Below, piece after piece: positions 45,191 through 59,254 of a DNA stretch of 64,000 nucleotides (positions are counted from its first letter, which is position 1; each line of letters begins with the position of its first letter). The notes beneath the pieces are model-generated. The model made no database searches, was not told the DNA's origin, and saw only the letters and a program-made list of their open reading frames with translations. This DNA is from Cichorium intybus (taxonomy: Eukaryota; Streptophyta; Magnoliopsida; Asterales; Asteraceae), in NCBI GenBank assembly GCA_023525715.1, contig CM042010.1, positions 65,724,966 through 65,788,965 of the forward strand, written 5' to 3'. Made by a program: the position numbers and the translations under genes.

Positions 45191-46488
45191 AACACTCCAC
45201 ACTTGTGCCTTGCTTGTCCCCAAGCAAGAGAGTTTTTAACATATTTTAACTAAGACTCAAACAATTTTTGAATGTGTTTAATTTCAAAGCTTATTGCCTC
45301 TAGAGTTAGACTGAAATAGTTTTTGCAAACATAACCAGAATATCATTTGGAATTTATGACTTTCTAAAGAACCCTTAATTACAAATTTTCTGTCCATAGT
45401 GAAGTGTACGTACTCATTCAGATTCTAAAGGCCATTAAAGAACTATCCATGAATTTCGATGTTGTCCGTGTAGCGAGCTTTCAGAAATACCAACCAGACC
45501 AGACGATCTTGGGTGGCAAGGTGCATAAGTCCCACCCATTTTAGACCTACCGGCTCGAACAACAAAGGCCACTGATTGACAGTCCCTTCCTAAATTCCAA
45601 TCCTCAAATACTCCAATCTTCTAACTCCTTAACTCAACTTATTTGACTAAACTAATAGCGTGATAACATCTAAATAGTATTTCTCGAAAAATACCAAGCT
45701 ATAACATTCACAAATTATTCGTTTCAAAAATATAATCTATTAAAAATTTTGAAAAATTGCTAATTTTTTTTTAAAATTGATCATTTCCCGCAAAAATTTC
45801 AAAAATACTCTTTCGACCGTCCACAACCCACACTTAAAACCATACAACGTCCCCGTTGTACAAAATTATTTCAAAACAAGGGAGAAAGAGTTACCCTTTA
45901 GACGGTTGACTGCTTGATGGAACTCGATTGTCATAGGTTACAAAAAAACACAAACATCTCACGCCTCAGATTTCTAGGAGTTGTAGCGCAACAGTAAAAC
46001 ACGCCGGTGATCATAGCAAGTGGAGGGGGCACAATGACCCCATACTTGCATGAAACAACTCCTCCACAGATTCCCCATTTGGTATTACATGCACACTCAC
46101 AAACACATTAAATGCAAACAGAACAAACAAACAACTAAAATAAAATATACAACAGAAAATGTGTTTCTGATTGCCGCAGCGCGTGATGGAAAGGCGCGCG
46201 ACGCGGTAATTACGAGATGGTCAAGTTACCGTCATGTTGGGAATGACCGCGACGCGTACCATAAGAGCGCCGCGTGCGGGAATTTCAAAAATTTTGGTCA
46301 AATTCAAACAATCATAAAACTTTTCCTAGATCAATTTTACCCAAAACATTTGACTGTTATCACTGCCTTTAGGCTTATTTATCATCTGAAACACGAATTC
46401 CTAAATTCTAGCAACGAAAAGGTCCTAAATTTATCCTAGTCAAAAAATGCAAAAATAAGGGAAAAATAATTACAACAGGGCCTCTTTT
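45191..46488 (-). other. 3' interior of a minus Athila element (G), unit 1
   Basis: Polypurine-tract region, then untranslated 3' sequence homologous to 39840-41132. CGCG motifs near 46170-46275. The plus ORF here (46050-46439) is not supported. Counterparts: 51449-52748 and 57708-59007. Confidence 0.65.
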
Positions 46489-46733
46489 TTAATTGTGGGC
46501 AGTGTCATCTTCTTCCTCTTCTTCTAGATCCTCCTTCTCATCTTCCATGGGCTCGTCCTCTTCCTCCTCGATCACAGGCGTCTGAGGTCTCCGTATAGGA
46601 GTCTTGGAACCGTTGAGAAAATTAACAACAGACTCGGAAAGCCATAAAAGCTGCATGTGTGTGTTCTTGGTTCGCCGGTCAATCTCCTTTATTGTCACCG
46701 CTTGCAAGTTGTGCTCCAACTTTTGGCTCTGCA
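46489..46733 (-). pseudogene. Env-like C-terminal fragment, unit 1
   Basis: About 80 codons: LQSQKLEHNLQAV, then DRRTKNTHMQLLWLSESVVN and a Glu-rich end, paralogous to the end of the ORF at 41133-41687 (DRRSQNIQTQLLWLAECITK). It is cut at about 46733, where sequence switches to plus-strand gag: an inversion junction. Confidence 0.7.
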
Positions 46734-46734
46734 G

Positions 46735-47060
46735 GGTCCGCCTTCAGTTCCACCTTTAGGACAAACCACAACCAATCCTTTTTCAGCTGCGTTGGCTTGG
46801 GGAGCGCCGACCCGAGATGGCAACGCACCGCCATGTCAGCAAGCAACTATTTCTCAACCGCAACAATCCCAACCATTACAACCACAGTACCAGCCACCCA
46901 TATTTAAACCAAAACCTGTTTTCTAAACCTTACCACAACCAACCCAACATGTGCAACCACAACAAACTCCGCCACAGCAGTATCAATACCAGGAGGTCGA
47001 GCAAGGACATGACGAGGAGGATGAAGGCTGGATTCCTCCGCAGCAACAGCAGCAACAATG
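46735..47060 (+). pseudogene. Athila gag N-terminal fragment, unit 1
   Basis: Plus-strand reading: FSAALAWGAPTRDGNAPPCQ, Gln/Pro-rich, TAA at about 46924, then QYQYQEVEQGHDEEDEGWIP. It aligns with element B gag around 6500-6790 (WGAPTQDG). Cut at CAACAATG (47060) by the unit junction. Confidence 0.75.
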
Positions 47061-47387
47061 AGGTTCGGATGACCGCGACGCGTGATTGTAATGCGCACGT
47101 CACGGTAATTACGAGATCTTCAAATCTACGTGATGCGGGAAATGACCGCGACGCGTTTCAGAGTGGTGCCGCAGTGCGGTAATTTCAGAATTTTAAGCCA
47201 GTTTTAAACACTCATAAAACTTTTTCGAAAACCCATTTACCTAAAATTACTTCACTTTATTACTGCCATGAGGTTTATTCACCATCATAAACACTTATAT
47301 CCTAAATTTATCAACAAATTGTCCTAAAACTAAAACTAGCCCTAAAAATGCAAAAATGAGTAAAAATAATTACAAAGACCCCCTTTT

Positions 47388-48573
47388 TCAGCTTTGAGCT
47401 GTGTCTGCCTCTTCACCTTCCATTGGCTCCTCTTCCATTGGTTCTTCTTCGTCCTCGATCAAAGGAGGTTGAGTAAGCGGTACATCGCATTTGAAGTCAT
47501 CGAAGAACTTCGTGATGCATTCCGCGAGCCACAAGAGTTGGGTTTGGATATTTTGCGAGCGACGATCTGTGTCCCGAACATGTGCCGATAGGGCATTATA
47601 CTCAAGCTGCTGGCTTTTTATCGTCTTGTGAATGGACTTTATTTCATCCGCTAGAAACCGCAAATCCAAAGTCGCGGGAGTGATGCGATCCGGCAAACTA
47701 TCCGGTGCTCGTGATCTTTTCCTTGATGTCGACGGCTCGTTGCGGAGAGTCGAGAATGGCGATCGGAGAGCTGACGTGACACCGTCGTCGATGTATATAA
47801 CCTCCCGCGAGGTCGTAGTCGGCGGACTGAATGGAATAGGAGGGATAGCCTCCAATCGACGGGTGTTGTATGGTGTCAACAACCCGTAGGTATGTGCTAA
47901 TCGGGTAACGAAGTGCCCTCCGCCGACTGCGACATGCTTCAAAGGCGCATCTGTGATCTATTTGAAGTAGTGCGCAATCATGTATGGTACGTTGTAGGTC
48001 TCCAATTTCCTGCTCAATGCCCACATAAGGTAGAGATAGTGGGGCAAGACCCGGTCCGCTTCAGCGCACGGCCAAAACATCGTGGAAATTAACCGGTGGA
48101 GCATCCGGTGTGAAGGAAAATGCATCTGATTCTCCAAGATCGTGGTTTCGTGATATCGGGTATATGAGATAGTCGCCCAGGAATCGGCATACGAGAACGA
48201 ATCATTCGAGGCATAATTGGCTCGTCGGTGAAATAGCTCGAACCCATCAGTCTCGGACTCCTCCTGAGTATACAGGCCAGACTGAACCGGAATTCTCGCT
48301 TTACACGGGTTCTTCCATTAGGAAAACAGCTTCAATCGTCCGGCAAGTGTAAGTTAGCTCGTTCGCCTCGTACCCTTCTTGAATCAGCCACCGTTCCAGG
48401 TGCTCCATGATACCCGACTCTCGGGTCAACTCCCCGTTGACCGATTGAGCCGGTAAAATGCATTTGTGGCGAAGTACACGACTTCGATCTTGGAATTGGC
48501 GCCGATCGAAATCCGAGATGGCGGTTGGAAGAGAATTCCAATCGATATCATCTGAACTGGCGTATGAAGACAT
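47388..48573 (-). pseudogene. Env-like ORF of element F, unit 2
   Basis: Copy of 41133-42318 with few substitutions; same N-terminal and C-terminal open parts and the same broken middle. Confidence 0.7.
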
Positions 48574-49292
48574 CTTCCAGCACAATTTACCCAAAAATTC
48601 CGAAATTAAGGTACTGATCAGCGTTATCCGCAGCGCGGGAAATTACTCCACGCATGGCGGCTTATGAACGTTCATCCTCCGCATTGCACTGCATGAACAG
48701 ACACGGCGCGGCGTATGAAACTCAGACCAGAATCAACTAATTAACACTACAACATGCCAATTTATGAATTCTAACTACTGGGTTATGTTGCATTCAGTGT
48801 CCTAAACTATTTGGTATCATCAATTTATCTCCAGGAACACTACATTGCAGTTTACAGTTGATTCCATGACTTTCCAAGAAACTTGAAGAAAAAGAGAAGA
48901 GTTTAGAGTACTTACTTGATCTACAGATTAAGAGAATGATGTAGATATGATCACGGATTGTTGAGGGTCGAATTACGGTAAGAAACCGAAAAGAATTTAC
49001 GCTTTGATTTTTATACAATTATGGAGGTTTTGGGTTTTGTGTCAAACTCTGTTTTGGTGATTATATGTAATTCAAAATCAGATAAGACCGCGGCGTGTAT
49101 TAATGATCCCCACGTCGCGAGTACCTGATTCAAGCTTATCGATAATCGCATGACATTTTCACGCGCGGTGCGGATTCAAAGACCCCGCGTCGTGTTTTTA
49201 TAAAATCCCCAAAATGACCCCACACTTGGTCTTTTCTTACCGTAATTGATTAGACAGAATTAAAACTAAAATGCAAAATTTACACATGATCG

Positions 49293-49337
49293 AGTTGCCT
49301 CCCGACGAGCGCTAAGTTTAACGTCTTCAGCCGGACG
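49293..49337 (-). other. Conserved Athila post-pol block, unit 2
   Basis: Copy of 43037-43082; one change (GAGTTGCC for GGGTTGCC on the plus strand). Confidence 0.8.
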
Positions 49338-49436
49338 TATACTTACCTGGCTATTGCACGTATTTTGGAATGTCGGTCACAAACTCGACTGTTTCTACCT
49401 CCAACTTCTGGAACGTGCCCGAAGTGACATAATGTT

Positions 49437-50396
49437 TTAACCTATGCCCATTGACTTTGAATGGTGGCCGTCCTTTGAAGTCTCAGATTTCCACATGCCA
49501 TAGTCTGTGACACTAACAACCTCATACAGTCCATTCCATTTACTCCTCAGTTTCCCAGGAAACATTTTCAATCTTGAGTTATAAAGCCATACTTTCTGCC
49601 CCGCCGTAAAGGTCTTCAGTTTAAGTTTCGTGTCGTGGTACCGTTTCAGCTTTGACTTGTACGTAGCAGCATTTTCATAAGCCTCATCACGCAACTCCTC
49701 TAGCTCGCTCAACTGTAGCTTCCGCTCTTTTCCGGCCGCATCATAATCGAGATTGACTTGTTTGGTTGCTCACAATGCATGGTTAGCTAACTCCACAGGC
49801 AAATGACATCCCTTCCCATAAACCAACCGATAGGGTGTAGTCCCGATCGGTGTCTTATAAGCAGTTCTATATGCCCAAAGTGCGTCATCTAACCTTTGTG
49901 ACCAATCCTTTCTATCTGTATTTACCGTCTTCTAAAGACTCTCCTTGATCTACCGATTCGAGACCTCCACTTGGCCGCTTGTCTGTGGATAATATGGCGT
50001 TGCGATCCGATGATTGACCCCGTAGTGCTTCAATAACCATCCAAACTTGAAATTCTTGAAATGTGACCCCCCAGCACTGATGATTACCCGAGGAACTCCA
50101 TGGCGAGTGAATATGTTCTTTTTGATGAACTTACAGACCACATGATGATCATTCGTACAGGTTGCTTCAGCCTCGATCCATTTGGAGACATAATCAACAC
50201 CCACCAAGATGTAAACATATCCTTATGAAGTGGGAAAAGGACCCATGAAATCAATTCCCCAGACATAAAAAATATCTACAACTAATATCGGGTTCAAAGG
50301 CACTTGGTCTCTTTTTGAAATATTCCCTAGCTGCTGAAAATTGACACACTCTTTGGCAGTCTTGTAGGCATCCTTGAATATTATCGGCCGTACAAT
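49437..50396 (-). pseudogene. Athila integrase fragment, unit 2
   Basis: Copy of 43182-44140 without the one-base deletion, so GVPRVIISAGGSHFKNF reads continuously into YYPQTSGQVEVSNR. SAGG again replaces SDGG. Stops remain. Confidence 0.85.
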
Positions 50397-51448
50397 TGAC
50401 AACGCCTAGTAATATTAAGTATTTTAGTCGTTGTTGGGCCCTATTTCTGGTGAAAATATATCATATATGGATTGGTATTTCTCACTTTTTGTGCTAGTGC
50501 TTGTTTGCAAAGAAACGTTACAAACAGGGGTTAAATGCGGACAAATGAAGAAGTTTTGAAGATAAAGACAAAATCAGTCGAATAAGCATGCGAGCCGCGG
50601 GTATGATGATCAGCGCGACGCGCCACGTCAAAAGCTAAGGTGGTGGAAGAAATTCAAATGACGAAAAAACGGGGATAAGGCTCTACGCGCGACGCGGCTA
50701 GATACCTTACGCGTCGCGGCTTTTAATTTTCCACAAGTATAAATAGAGGCTTTTAGGTCGAATTTCACACCAATCAACAATTGCATTCAAACATTCAAAT
50801 ACCAAGATACCGAGAAACACCAATAAACATGGAACCAAATGATTACTTGCATAAACTTCAAAACCAGAACATCCAAAGGATCTAAGTACGAAAATAAGAA
50901 CCCTAACCTACTTCTACTGGTTGTCACAATCCAGAAACACCAAGCTAAGAGCTAAAAACAACTAAGCTAATACTAAAAGTAAAGTGAAAACATAAAAAAT
51001 ACCACAATGGGTTGCTGGAATATCGAAATTTGAGTCAAAGTCGCCGTCAGTCCACCTTAAGGTCTGATCTTCGCCTGTGAAATTCGACCTAAAAGCCTCT
51101 ATTTATACTTGTGGAAAATTAAAAGCCGCGACGCGTAAGCTCTCTAGCCGCGTCGCACGTAGAGCCTTATCCCTGTTTTTTCTTCATTTGAATTTCTTCC
51201 ACCGCCTTAGCTTTTGACATGGTGCGTTGTGCTGATCATCATACGCGCGGCGCGCGTGCTTACTCGACTGATTTTGTCTTTATCTTCAAAACTTCTTCAT
51301 TTGTCCACATTTAACCCCTGTTTGTAACATTTCTTTGCAAACACGCACTAGCACAAAAATTGAGAAATACCAATGCATATATGATATATTTTCACCAGAA
51401 ATAGGGCCTAACAATGACTAAAATACTTAATATTACTAGGCGTTGTGA
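50397..51448. repeat. Palindromic LTR, unit 2
   Basis: Same arrangement as 44141-45190. TATA boxes at 50738-50744 (plus) and 51107-51101 (minus) converge. The right terminus is TAGGCGTTGTGA, so the final CA of the LTR end is altered. Confidence 0.88.
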
Positions 51449-52748
51449 AACACTCCACACTTGTGCCTTGCTTGTCCCCAAGCAAGAGAGTTTTTAACAT
51501 ATTTTAACTAAGACTCAAACAATTTTTGAATGTGTTTAATTTCAAAGCTTATTGCCTCTAGAGTTAGACTGAAATAGTTTTTGCAAACATAACCAGAATA
51601 TCATTTGGAATTTATGACTTTCTAAAGAACCCTTAATTACAAATTTTCTGTCCATAGTGAAGTGTACGTACTCATTCAGATTCTAAAGGCTATTAAAGAA
51701 CTATCCATGAATTTCGATGTTGTCCGTGTAGCGAGCTTTCAGAAATACCAACCAGACCAGACGATCTTGGGTGGCAAGGTGCATACGTCCCACCCATTTT
51801 AGACCTACCGGCTCGAACAAGAAAGGCCACTGATTGACAATCCCTTCCTAAATTCCAATCCACAAATACACCAATCTTCTAACTCCTTAACTCAACTTAT
51901 TTGACTAAACTAATAGCGTGATAACAACTAAATAGTATTTCTCGAAAAATACCAAGCTATAACATTCACAAATTATTCGTTTCAAAAATATAATCTATTA
52001 AAAATTTTGAAAAATTGCTAATTTTTTTTTAAAATTGATCATTTCCCGCAAAAATTTCAAAAATACTCTTTCGACCGTCCACAACCCACATTTAAAACCA
52101 TACAACGTCCCCGTTGTACAAAATTATTTCAAAACAAGGGAGAAAGAGTTACCCTTTAGACGGTTGACTGCTTGATGGAACTCGATTGTCATAGGTTACA
52201 AAAAAAACACAAACATCTCACGCCTCAGATTTCTAGGAGTTGTAGCGCAACAGTAAAACACGCCGGTGATCATAGCAAGTGGAGGGGGCACAATGACCCC
52301 ATACTTGCATGAAACAACTCCTCCACAGATTCCCCATTTGGTATTACATGCACACTCACAAACACATTAAATGCAAACAGAACAAACAAACAACTAAAAT
52401 AAAATATACAACAGAAAATGTGTTTCTGATTGCCGCGGCGCGTGATGGAAAGGCGCGCGACGCGGTAATTACGAGATGGTCAAGTTACCGTCATGTTGGA
52501 AATGACCGCGACGCGTACCATAAGAGCGCCGCGTACGGGAATTTCAAAAATTTTGGTCAAATTCAAACAATCATAAAACTTTTCCTAGATCAATTTTACC
52601 CAAAACATTTGACTGTTATCACTGCCTTTAGGCTTATTTATCATCTGAAACACGAATTCCTAAATTCTAGCAACGAAAAGGTCCTAAATTTATCCTAGTC
52701 AAAAAATGCAAAAATAAGGGAAAAATAATTACAACAGGGCCTCTTTTT

Positions 52749-52993
52749 TTAATTGTGGGCAGTGTCATCTTCTTCCTCTTCTTCTAGATCCTCCTTCTCA
52801 TCTTCCATGGGCTCGTCCTCTTCCTCCTCGATCACAGGCGTCTGAGGTCTCCGTATAGGAGTCTTGGAACCGTTGAGAAAATTAACAACAGACTCGGAAA
52901 GCCATAAAAGCTGCATGTGTGTGTTCTTGGTTCGCCGGTCAATCTCCTTTATTGTCACCGCTTGCACGTTGTGCTCCAACTTTTGGCTCTGCA
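52749..52993 (-). pseudogene. Env-like C-terminal fragment, unit 2
   Basis: Copy of 46489-46733, ending at the same inversion junction. Confidence 0.7.
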
Positions 52994-52994
52994 G

Positions 52995-53320
52995 GGTCCG
53001 CCTTCAGTTCCACCTTTAGGACAAACCACAACCAATCCTTTTTCAGCTGCGTTGGCTTGGGGAGCGCCGACCCGAGATGGCAACGCACCGCCATGTCAGC
53101 AAGCAACTATTTCTCAACCGCAACAATCACAACCATTACAACCACAGTACTAGCCACCCATATTTAAACCAAAACCTGTTTTCTAAACCTTACCACAACC
53201 AACCCAACATGTGCAACCACAACAAACTCCGCCACAGCAGTATCAATACCAGGAGGTCGAGCAAGGACATGACGAGGAGGATGAAGGCTGGATTCCTCGG
53301 CAGCAGCAGCAGCAACAATG
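52995..53320 (+). pseudogene. Athila gag N-terminal fragment, unit 2
   Basis: Copy of 46735-47060, cut at the second unit junction. Confidence 0.75.
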
Positions 53321-53646
53321 AGGTTCGGATGACCGCGACGCGTGATTGTAATGCGCACGTCACGGTAATTACGAGATCTTCAAATCTACGTGATGCGGGA
53401 AATGACCGCGACGCGTTTCAGAGTGGTGCCGCGGCACGGTAATTTCAGAATTTTAAGCCAGTTTTAAACACTCATAAAACTTTTTCGAAAACCCATTTAC
53501 CTAAAATTACTTCACTTTATTACTGCCATGAGGTTTATTCACCATCATAAACACTTATATCCTAAATTTATCAACAAATTGTCCTAAAACTAAAACTAGC
53601 CCTAAAATGCAAAAATGAGTAAAAATAATTACAAAGACCCCCTTTT

Positions 53647-54832
53647 TCAGCTTTGAGCTGTGTCTGCCTCTTCACCTTCCATTGGCTCCTCTTCCATTGG
53701 TTCTTCTTCGTCCTCGATCAAAGGAGGTTGAGTAAGCGGTACATCGCAATTGAAGTCATCGAAGAACTTCGTGATGCATTCCGCGAGCCACAAGAGTTGG
53801 GTTTGGATATTTTGTGAGCGACGATCTGTGTCCCGAACATGTGCCGATAGGGCATTATACTCAAGCTGCTGGCTTTTTATCGTCTTGTGAATGGACTTTA
53901 TTTCATCCGCTAGAAACCGCAAATCCAAAGTCGCGGGAGTGATGCGATCCGGCAAACTATCCGGTGCTCGTGATCTTTTCCTTGATGTCGACGGCTCGTT
54001 GCGGAGAGTCGAGAATGGCGATCGGAGAGCTGACGTGACACCGTCGTCGATGTATATAACCTCCCGCGAGGTCGTAGTCGGCGGACTGAATGGAATAGGA
54101 GGGATAGCCTCCAATCGACGGGTGTTGTATGGTGTCAACAACCCGTAGGTATGTGCTAATCGGGTAACGAATTGCCCTCCGCCGACTGCGACATGCTTCA
54201 AAGGCGCATCTGTGATCTATTTGAAGTAGTCCGCAATCATGTATGGTACGTTGTAGGTCTCCAATTTCCTGCTCAATGCCCACATAAGGTAGAGATAGTA
54301 GGGCAAGACCCGGTCCGCGTCAGCGCACGGCCAAAACATCGTGGAAATTAACCGGTGAAGCATCCGGTGTGAAGGAAAATGCATCTGATTCTCCGAGATC
54401 GTGGTTTCATGATATCGGGTAGATGAGATAGTCGCCCAGGAATCGGCATACGAGAACGAATCATTCGAGGCATAATTGGCTCGTCGGTGAAATAGCTCGA
54501 ACCCATCAGTCTCGGACTCCTCCTGAGTATACAGGCCAGACTGAACCGGAATTCTCGCTTTACACGGGTTCTTCCATTAGGAAAACAGCTTCAATCGTCC
54601 GGCAAGTGTAAGTTAGCTCGTTCGCCTCGTACCCTTCTTGAATCAGCCACCGTTCCAGGTGCTCCATGATACCCGACTCTCGGGTCAACTCCCCGTTGAC
54701 CGATTGAGCCGGTAAAATGCATTTGTGGCGAAGTACACGACTTCGATCTTGGAATTGGCGCCGATCGAAATCCGAGATGGCGGTTGGAAGAGAATTCCAA
54801 TCGATATCATCTGAACTGGCGTATGAAGACAT
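53647..54832 (-). pseudogene. Env-like ORF of element F, unit 3
   Basis: Copy of 41133-42318, with for example GGGQFVTRLAH for GGGHFVTRLAH and NCDVP for KCDVP. Confidence 0.7.
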
Positions 54833-55550
54833 CTTCCAGCACAATTTACCCAAAAATTCCGAAATTAAGGTACTGATCAGCGTTATCCGCGGCGCGGGAA
54901 ATTACTCCACGCATGGCGGCTTATGAACGTTCATCCTCCGCATTGCACTGCATCAACAGACACGGCGCGGCGTATGAAACTCAGACCAGAATCAACTAAT
55001 TAACACTACAACATGCCAATTTATGAATTCTAACTACTGGGTTATGTTGCATTCAGTGTCCTAAACTATTTGGTATCATCAATTTATCTCCAGGAACACT
55101 ACATTGCAGTTTACAGTTAATTCCATGACCTTCCAAGAAACTTGAAGAAAAAGAGAAGAGTTTAGAGTACTTACTTGATCTATAGATTAAGAGAATGATG
55201 TAGATATGATCACGGATTGTTGAGGGTCGAATTACGGTAAGAAACCGAAAAGAATTTATGCTTTGATTTTTATACAATTATGGAGGTTTTGGGTTTTGTG
55301 TCAAACTCTGATTTGGTGATTATATGTAATTCAAAATCAGATAAGACCGCGGCGTGGATTAATGATCCCCACGTCGCGAGTACCTGATTCAAGCTTATCG
55401 ATAATCGCATGACATTTTCACGCGCGGCGCGGATTCAAAGACCCTGCGTCGTGTTTTTATAAAATCCCCAAAATGACCCCACACTTGGTCTTTTCTTACC
55501 GTAATTGATTAGACAGAATTAAAACTAAAATGCAAAATTTACACATGATC

Positions 55551-55596
55551 GAGTTGCCTCCCGACGAGCGCTAAGTTTAACGTCTTCAGCCGGACG
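55551..55596 (-). other. Conserved Athila post-pol block, unit 3
   Basis: Copy of 49293-49337. Confidence 0.8.
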
Positions 55597-55695
55597 TATA
55601 CTTACCTGGCTATTGCACGTATTTTGGAATGTCGGTCACAAACTCGACTGTTTCTACCTCCAACTTCTGGAACGTGCCCGAAGTGACATAATGTT

Positions 55696-56655
55696 TTAAC
55701 CTATGCCCATTGACTTTGAATGGTGGCCGTCCTTTGAAGTCTCAGATTTCCACATGATATAGTCTGTGACACTAACAACCTCATACAGTCCATTCCATTT
55801 ACTCCTCAGTTTCCCAGGAAACATTTTCAATCTTGAGTTATAAAGCCATACTTTCTGCCCCGCCGTAAAGGTCTTCAGTTTAAGTTTCGTGTCGTGGTAC
55901 CGTTTCAGCTTTGACTTGTACGTAGCAGCATTTTCATAAGCCTCATCACGCAACTCCTCTAGCTCGCTCAACTGTAGCTTCCGCTCTTTTCCGGCCGCAT
56001 CATAATCGAGATTGACTTGTTTGGTTGCTCACAATGCATGGTTAGCTAACTCCACAGGCAAATGACATCCCTTCCCATAAACCAGCCGATAGGGTGTAGT
56101 CCCGATCGGTGTCTTATAAGCAGTTCTATATGCCCAAAGTGCGTCATCTAACCTTTGTGACCAATCCTTTCTATCTGTCTTTACCGTCTTCTAAAGACTC
56201 TCCTTGATCTACCGATTCGAGACCTCCACTTGGCCGCTTGTCTGTGGATAATATGGCGTTGCGATCCGATGATTGACCCCGTAGTGCTTCAATAACCATC
56301 CAAACTTGAAATTCTTGAAATGTGACCCCCCAGCACTGATGATTACCCGAGGAACTCCATGGCGAGTGAATATGTTCTTTTTGACGAACTTACAGACCAC
56401 ATGATGATCATTCGTACAGGTTGCTTCAACCTCGATCCATTTGGAGACATAATTAACACCCACCAAGATGTAAACATATCCTTATGAAGTGGGAAAAGGA
56501 CCCATGAAATCAATTCCCCAGACATAAAAAATATCTACAACTAATATCGGGTTCAAAGGCATTTGGTCTCTTTTTGAAATATTCCCTAGCTGCTGAAAAT
56601 TGACACACTCTTTGGCAGTCTTGTAGGCATCCTTGAATATCATCGGTCGTACAAT
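55696..56655 (-). pseudogene. Athila integrase fragment, unit 3
   Basis: Copy of 49437-50396, again with SAGG. Small changes such as VNYVSKWIEVEA. Confidence 0.85.
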
Positions 56656-57707
56656 TGACAACGCCTAGTAATATTAAGTATTTTAGTCGTTGTTGGGCCC
56701 TATTTCTGGTGAAAATATATCATATATGGATTGGTATTTCTCACTTTTTGTGCTAGTGCTTGTTTGCAAAGAAACGTTACAAACAGGGGTTAAATGCGGA
56801 CAAATGAAGAAGTTTTGAAGATAAAGACAAAATCAGTCGAATAAGCATGCGAGCCGCGGGTATGATGATCAGCGCGACGCGCCACGTCAAAAGCTAAGGT
56901 GGTGGAAGAAATTCAAATGACGAAAAAACGGGGATAAGGCTCTACGCGCGACGCGGCTAGATACCTTACGCGTCGCGGCTTTTAATTTTCCACAAGTATA
57001 AATAGAGGCTTTTAGGTCGAATTTCACACCAATCAACAATTGCATTCAAACATTCAAATACCAAGATACCGAGAAACACCAATAAACATGGAACCAAATG
57101 ATTACTTGCATAAACTTCAAAACCAGAACATCCAAAGGATCTAAGTACGAAAATAAGAACCCTAACCTACTTCTACTGGTTGTCACAATCCAGAAACACC
57201 AAGCTAAGAGCTAAAAACAACTAAGCTAATACTAAAAGTAAAGTGAAAATATAAAAAATACCACAATGGGTTGCTGGAATATCGAAATTTGAGTCAAAGT
57301 CGCCGTAACTCCACCTTAAGGTCTGATCTTCGCCTGTGAAATTCGACCTAAAAGCCTCTATTTATACTTGTGGAAAATTAAAAGCCGCGACGCGTAAGGT
57401 CTCTAGCCGCGTCGCACGTAGAGCCTTATCCCTGTTTTTTCTTCATTTGAATTTCTTCCACCGCCTTAGCTTTTGACATGGTGCGTTGTGCTGATCATCA
57501 TACGCGCGGCGCGCGTGCTTACTCGACTGATTTTGTCTTTATCTTCAAAACTTCTTCATTTGTCCACATTTAACCCCTGTTTGTAACATTTCTTTGCAAA
57601 CACGCACTAGCACAAAAATTGAGAAATACCAATGCATATATGATATATTTTCACCAGAAATAGGGCCTAACAACGACTAAAATACTTAATATTACTAGGC
57701 GTTGTGA
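56656..57707. repeat. Palindromic LTR, unit 3
   Basis: Same arrangement. TATA boxes at 56997-57003 (plus) and 57366-57360 (minus) converge. Shares the TTGTGA right terminus with unit 2. Confidence 0.88.
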
Positions 57708-59007
57708 AACACTCCACACTTGTGCCTTGCTTGTCCCCAAGCAAGAGAGTTTTTAACATATTTTAACTAAGACTCAAACAATTTTTGAATGTGTTTAATT
57801 TCAAAGCTTATTGCCTCTAGAGTTAGACTGAAATAGTTTTTGCAAACATAACCAGAATATCATTTGGAATTTATGACTTTCTAAAGAACCCTTAATTACA
57901 AATTTTCTGTCCATAGTGAAGTGTACGTACTCATTCAGATTCTAAAGGCCATTAAAGAACTATCCATGAATTTCAATGTTGTCTGTGTAGCGAGCTTTCA
58001 GAAATACCAACCAGACCAGACGATCTTGGGTGACAAGGTGCATAAGTCCCACCCATTTTAGACCTACCGGCTCGAACAACAAAGGCCACTGATTGACAGT
58101 CCCTTCCTAAATTCCAATCCTCAAATACTCCAATCTTCTAACTCCTTAACTCAACTTATTTGACTAAACTAATAGAGTGATAACAACTAAATAGTATTTC
58201 TCGAAAAATACCAAGCTATAACATTCACAAATTATTCGTTTCAAAAATATAATCTATTAAAAATTTTGAAAAATTGCTAATTTTTTTTTAAAATTGATCA
58301 TTTCCCGCAAAAATTTCAAAAATACTCTTTCGACCGTCCACAACCCACACTTAAAACCATACAACGTCCCCGTTGTACAAAATTATTTCAAAACAAGGGA
58401 GAAAGAGTTACCCTTTAGACGGTTGACTGCTTGATGGAACTCGATTGTCATAGGTTACAAAAAAAACACAAACATCTCACGCCTCAGATTTCTAGGAGTT
58501 GTAGCCCAACAGTAAAACACGCCGGTGATCATAGCAAGTGGAGGGGGCACAATGACCCCATACTTGCATGAAACAACTCCTCCACATATTCCCCATTTGG
58601 TATTACATGCACACTCACAAACACATTAAATGCAAACAGAACAAACAAACAACTAAAATAAAAGATACAACAGAAAATGTGTTTCTGATTGTCGCGGCGC
58701 GTGATGGAAAGGCGCGCGACGCGGTAATTACGAGATGGTCAAGTTACCGTCATGTTGGAAATGACCGCGACGCGTACCATAAGAGCGCCGCGTGCCGGAA
58801 TTTCAAAAATTTTGGTCAAATTCAAACAATCATAAAACTTTTCCTAAATCAACTTTACCCAAAACATTTGACTGTTATCACTGCCTTTAGGCTTATTTAT
58901 CATCTGAAACACGAATTCCTAAATTCTAGCAACGAAAAGGTCCTAAATTTATCCTAGTCAAAAAATGCAAAAATAAGGGAAAAATAATTACAACGGGGCC
59001 TCTTTTT

Positions 59008-59253
59008 TTAATTGTGGGCAGTGTCATCTTCTTCCTCTTCTTCTGGATCCTCCTTCTCATCTTCCATGGGCTCGTCCTCTTTCTCCTCGATCACAGGCGT
59101 CTGAGGTCTCCGTATAGGAGTCTTGGAACCGTTGAGAAAATTAACAACACACTCGGAAAGCCATAAAAGCTGCATGTGTGTGTTCTTGGTTCGCCGGTCA
59201 ATCTCCTTTATTGTCACCGCTTGCACGTTGTGCTCCATCTTTTGGCTCTGCAG
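59008..59253 (-). pseudogene. Env-like C-terminal fragment, unit 3
   Basis: Copy of 46489-46733, with for example ECVVNF for ESVVNF. Confidence 0.7.
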
Positions 59254-59254
59254 G

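Noticed and set aside
46050..46439. 129-codon plus ORF repeated in each unit (also 52309 and 58568)
   Set aside because: It recurs only because the unit is duplicated. It overlaps the untranslated 3' interior of a minus element, and its composition and content show no domain.
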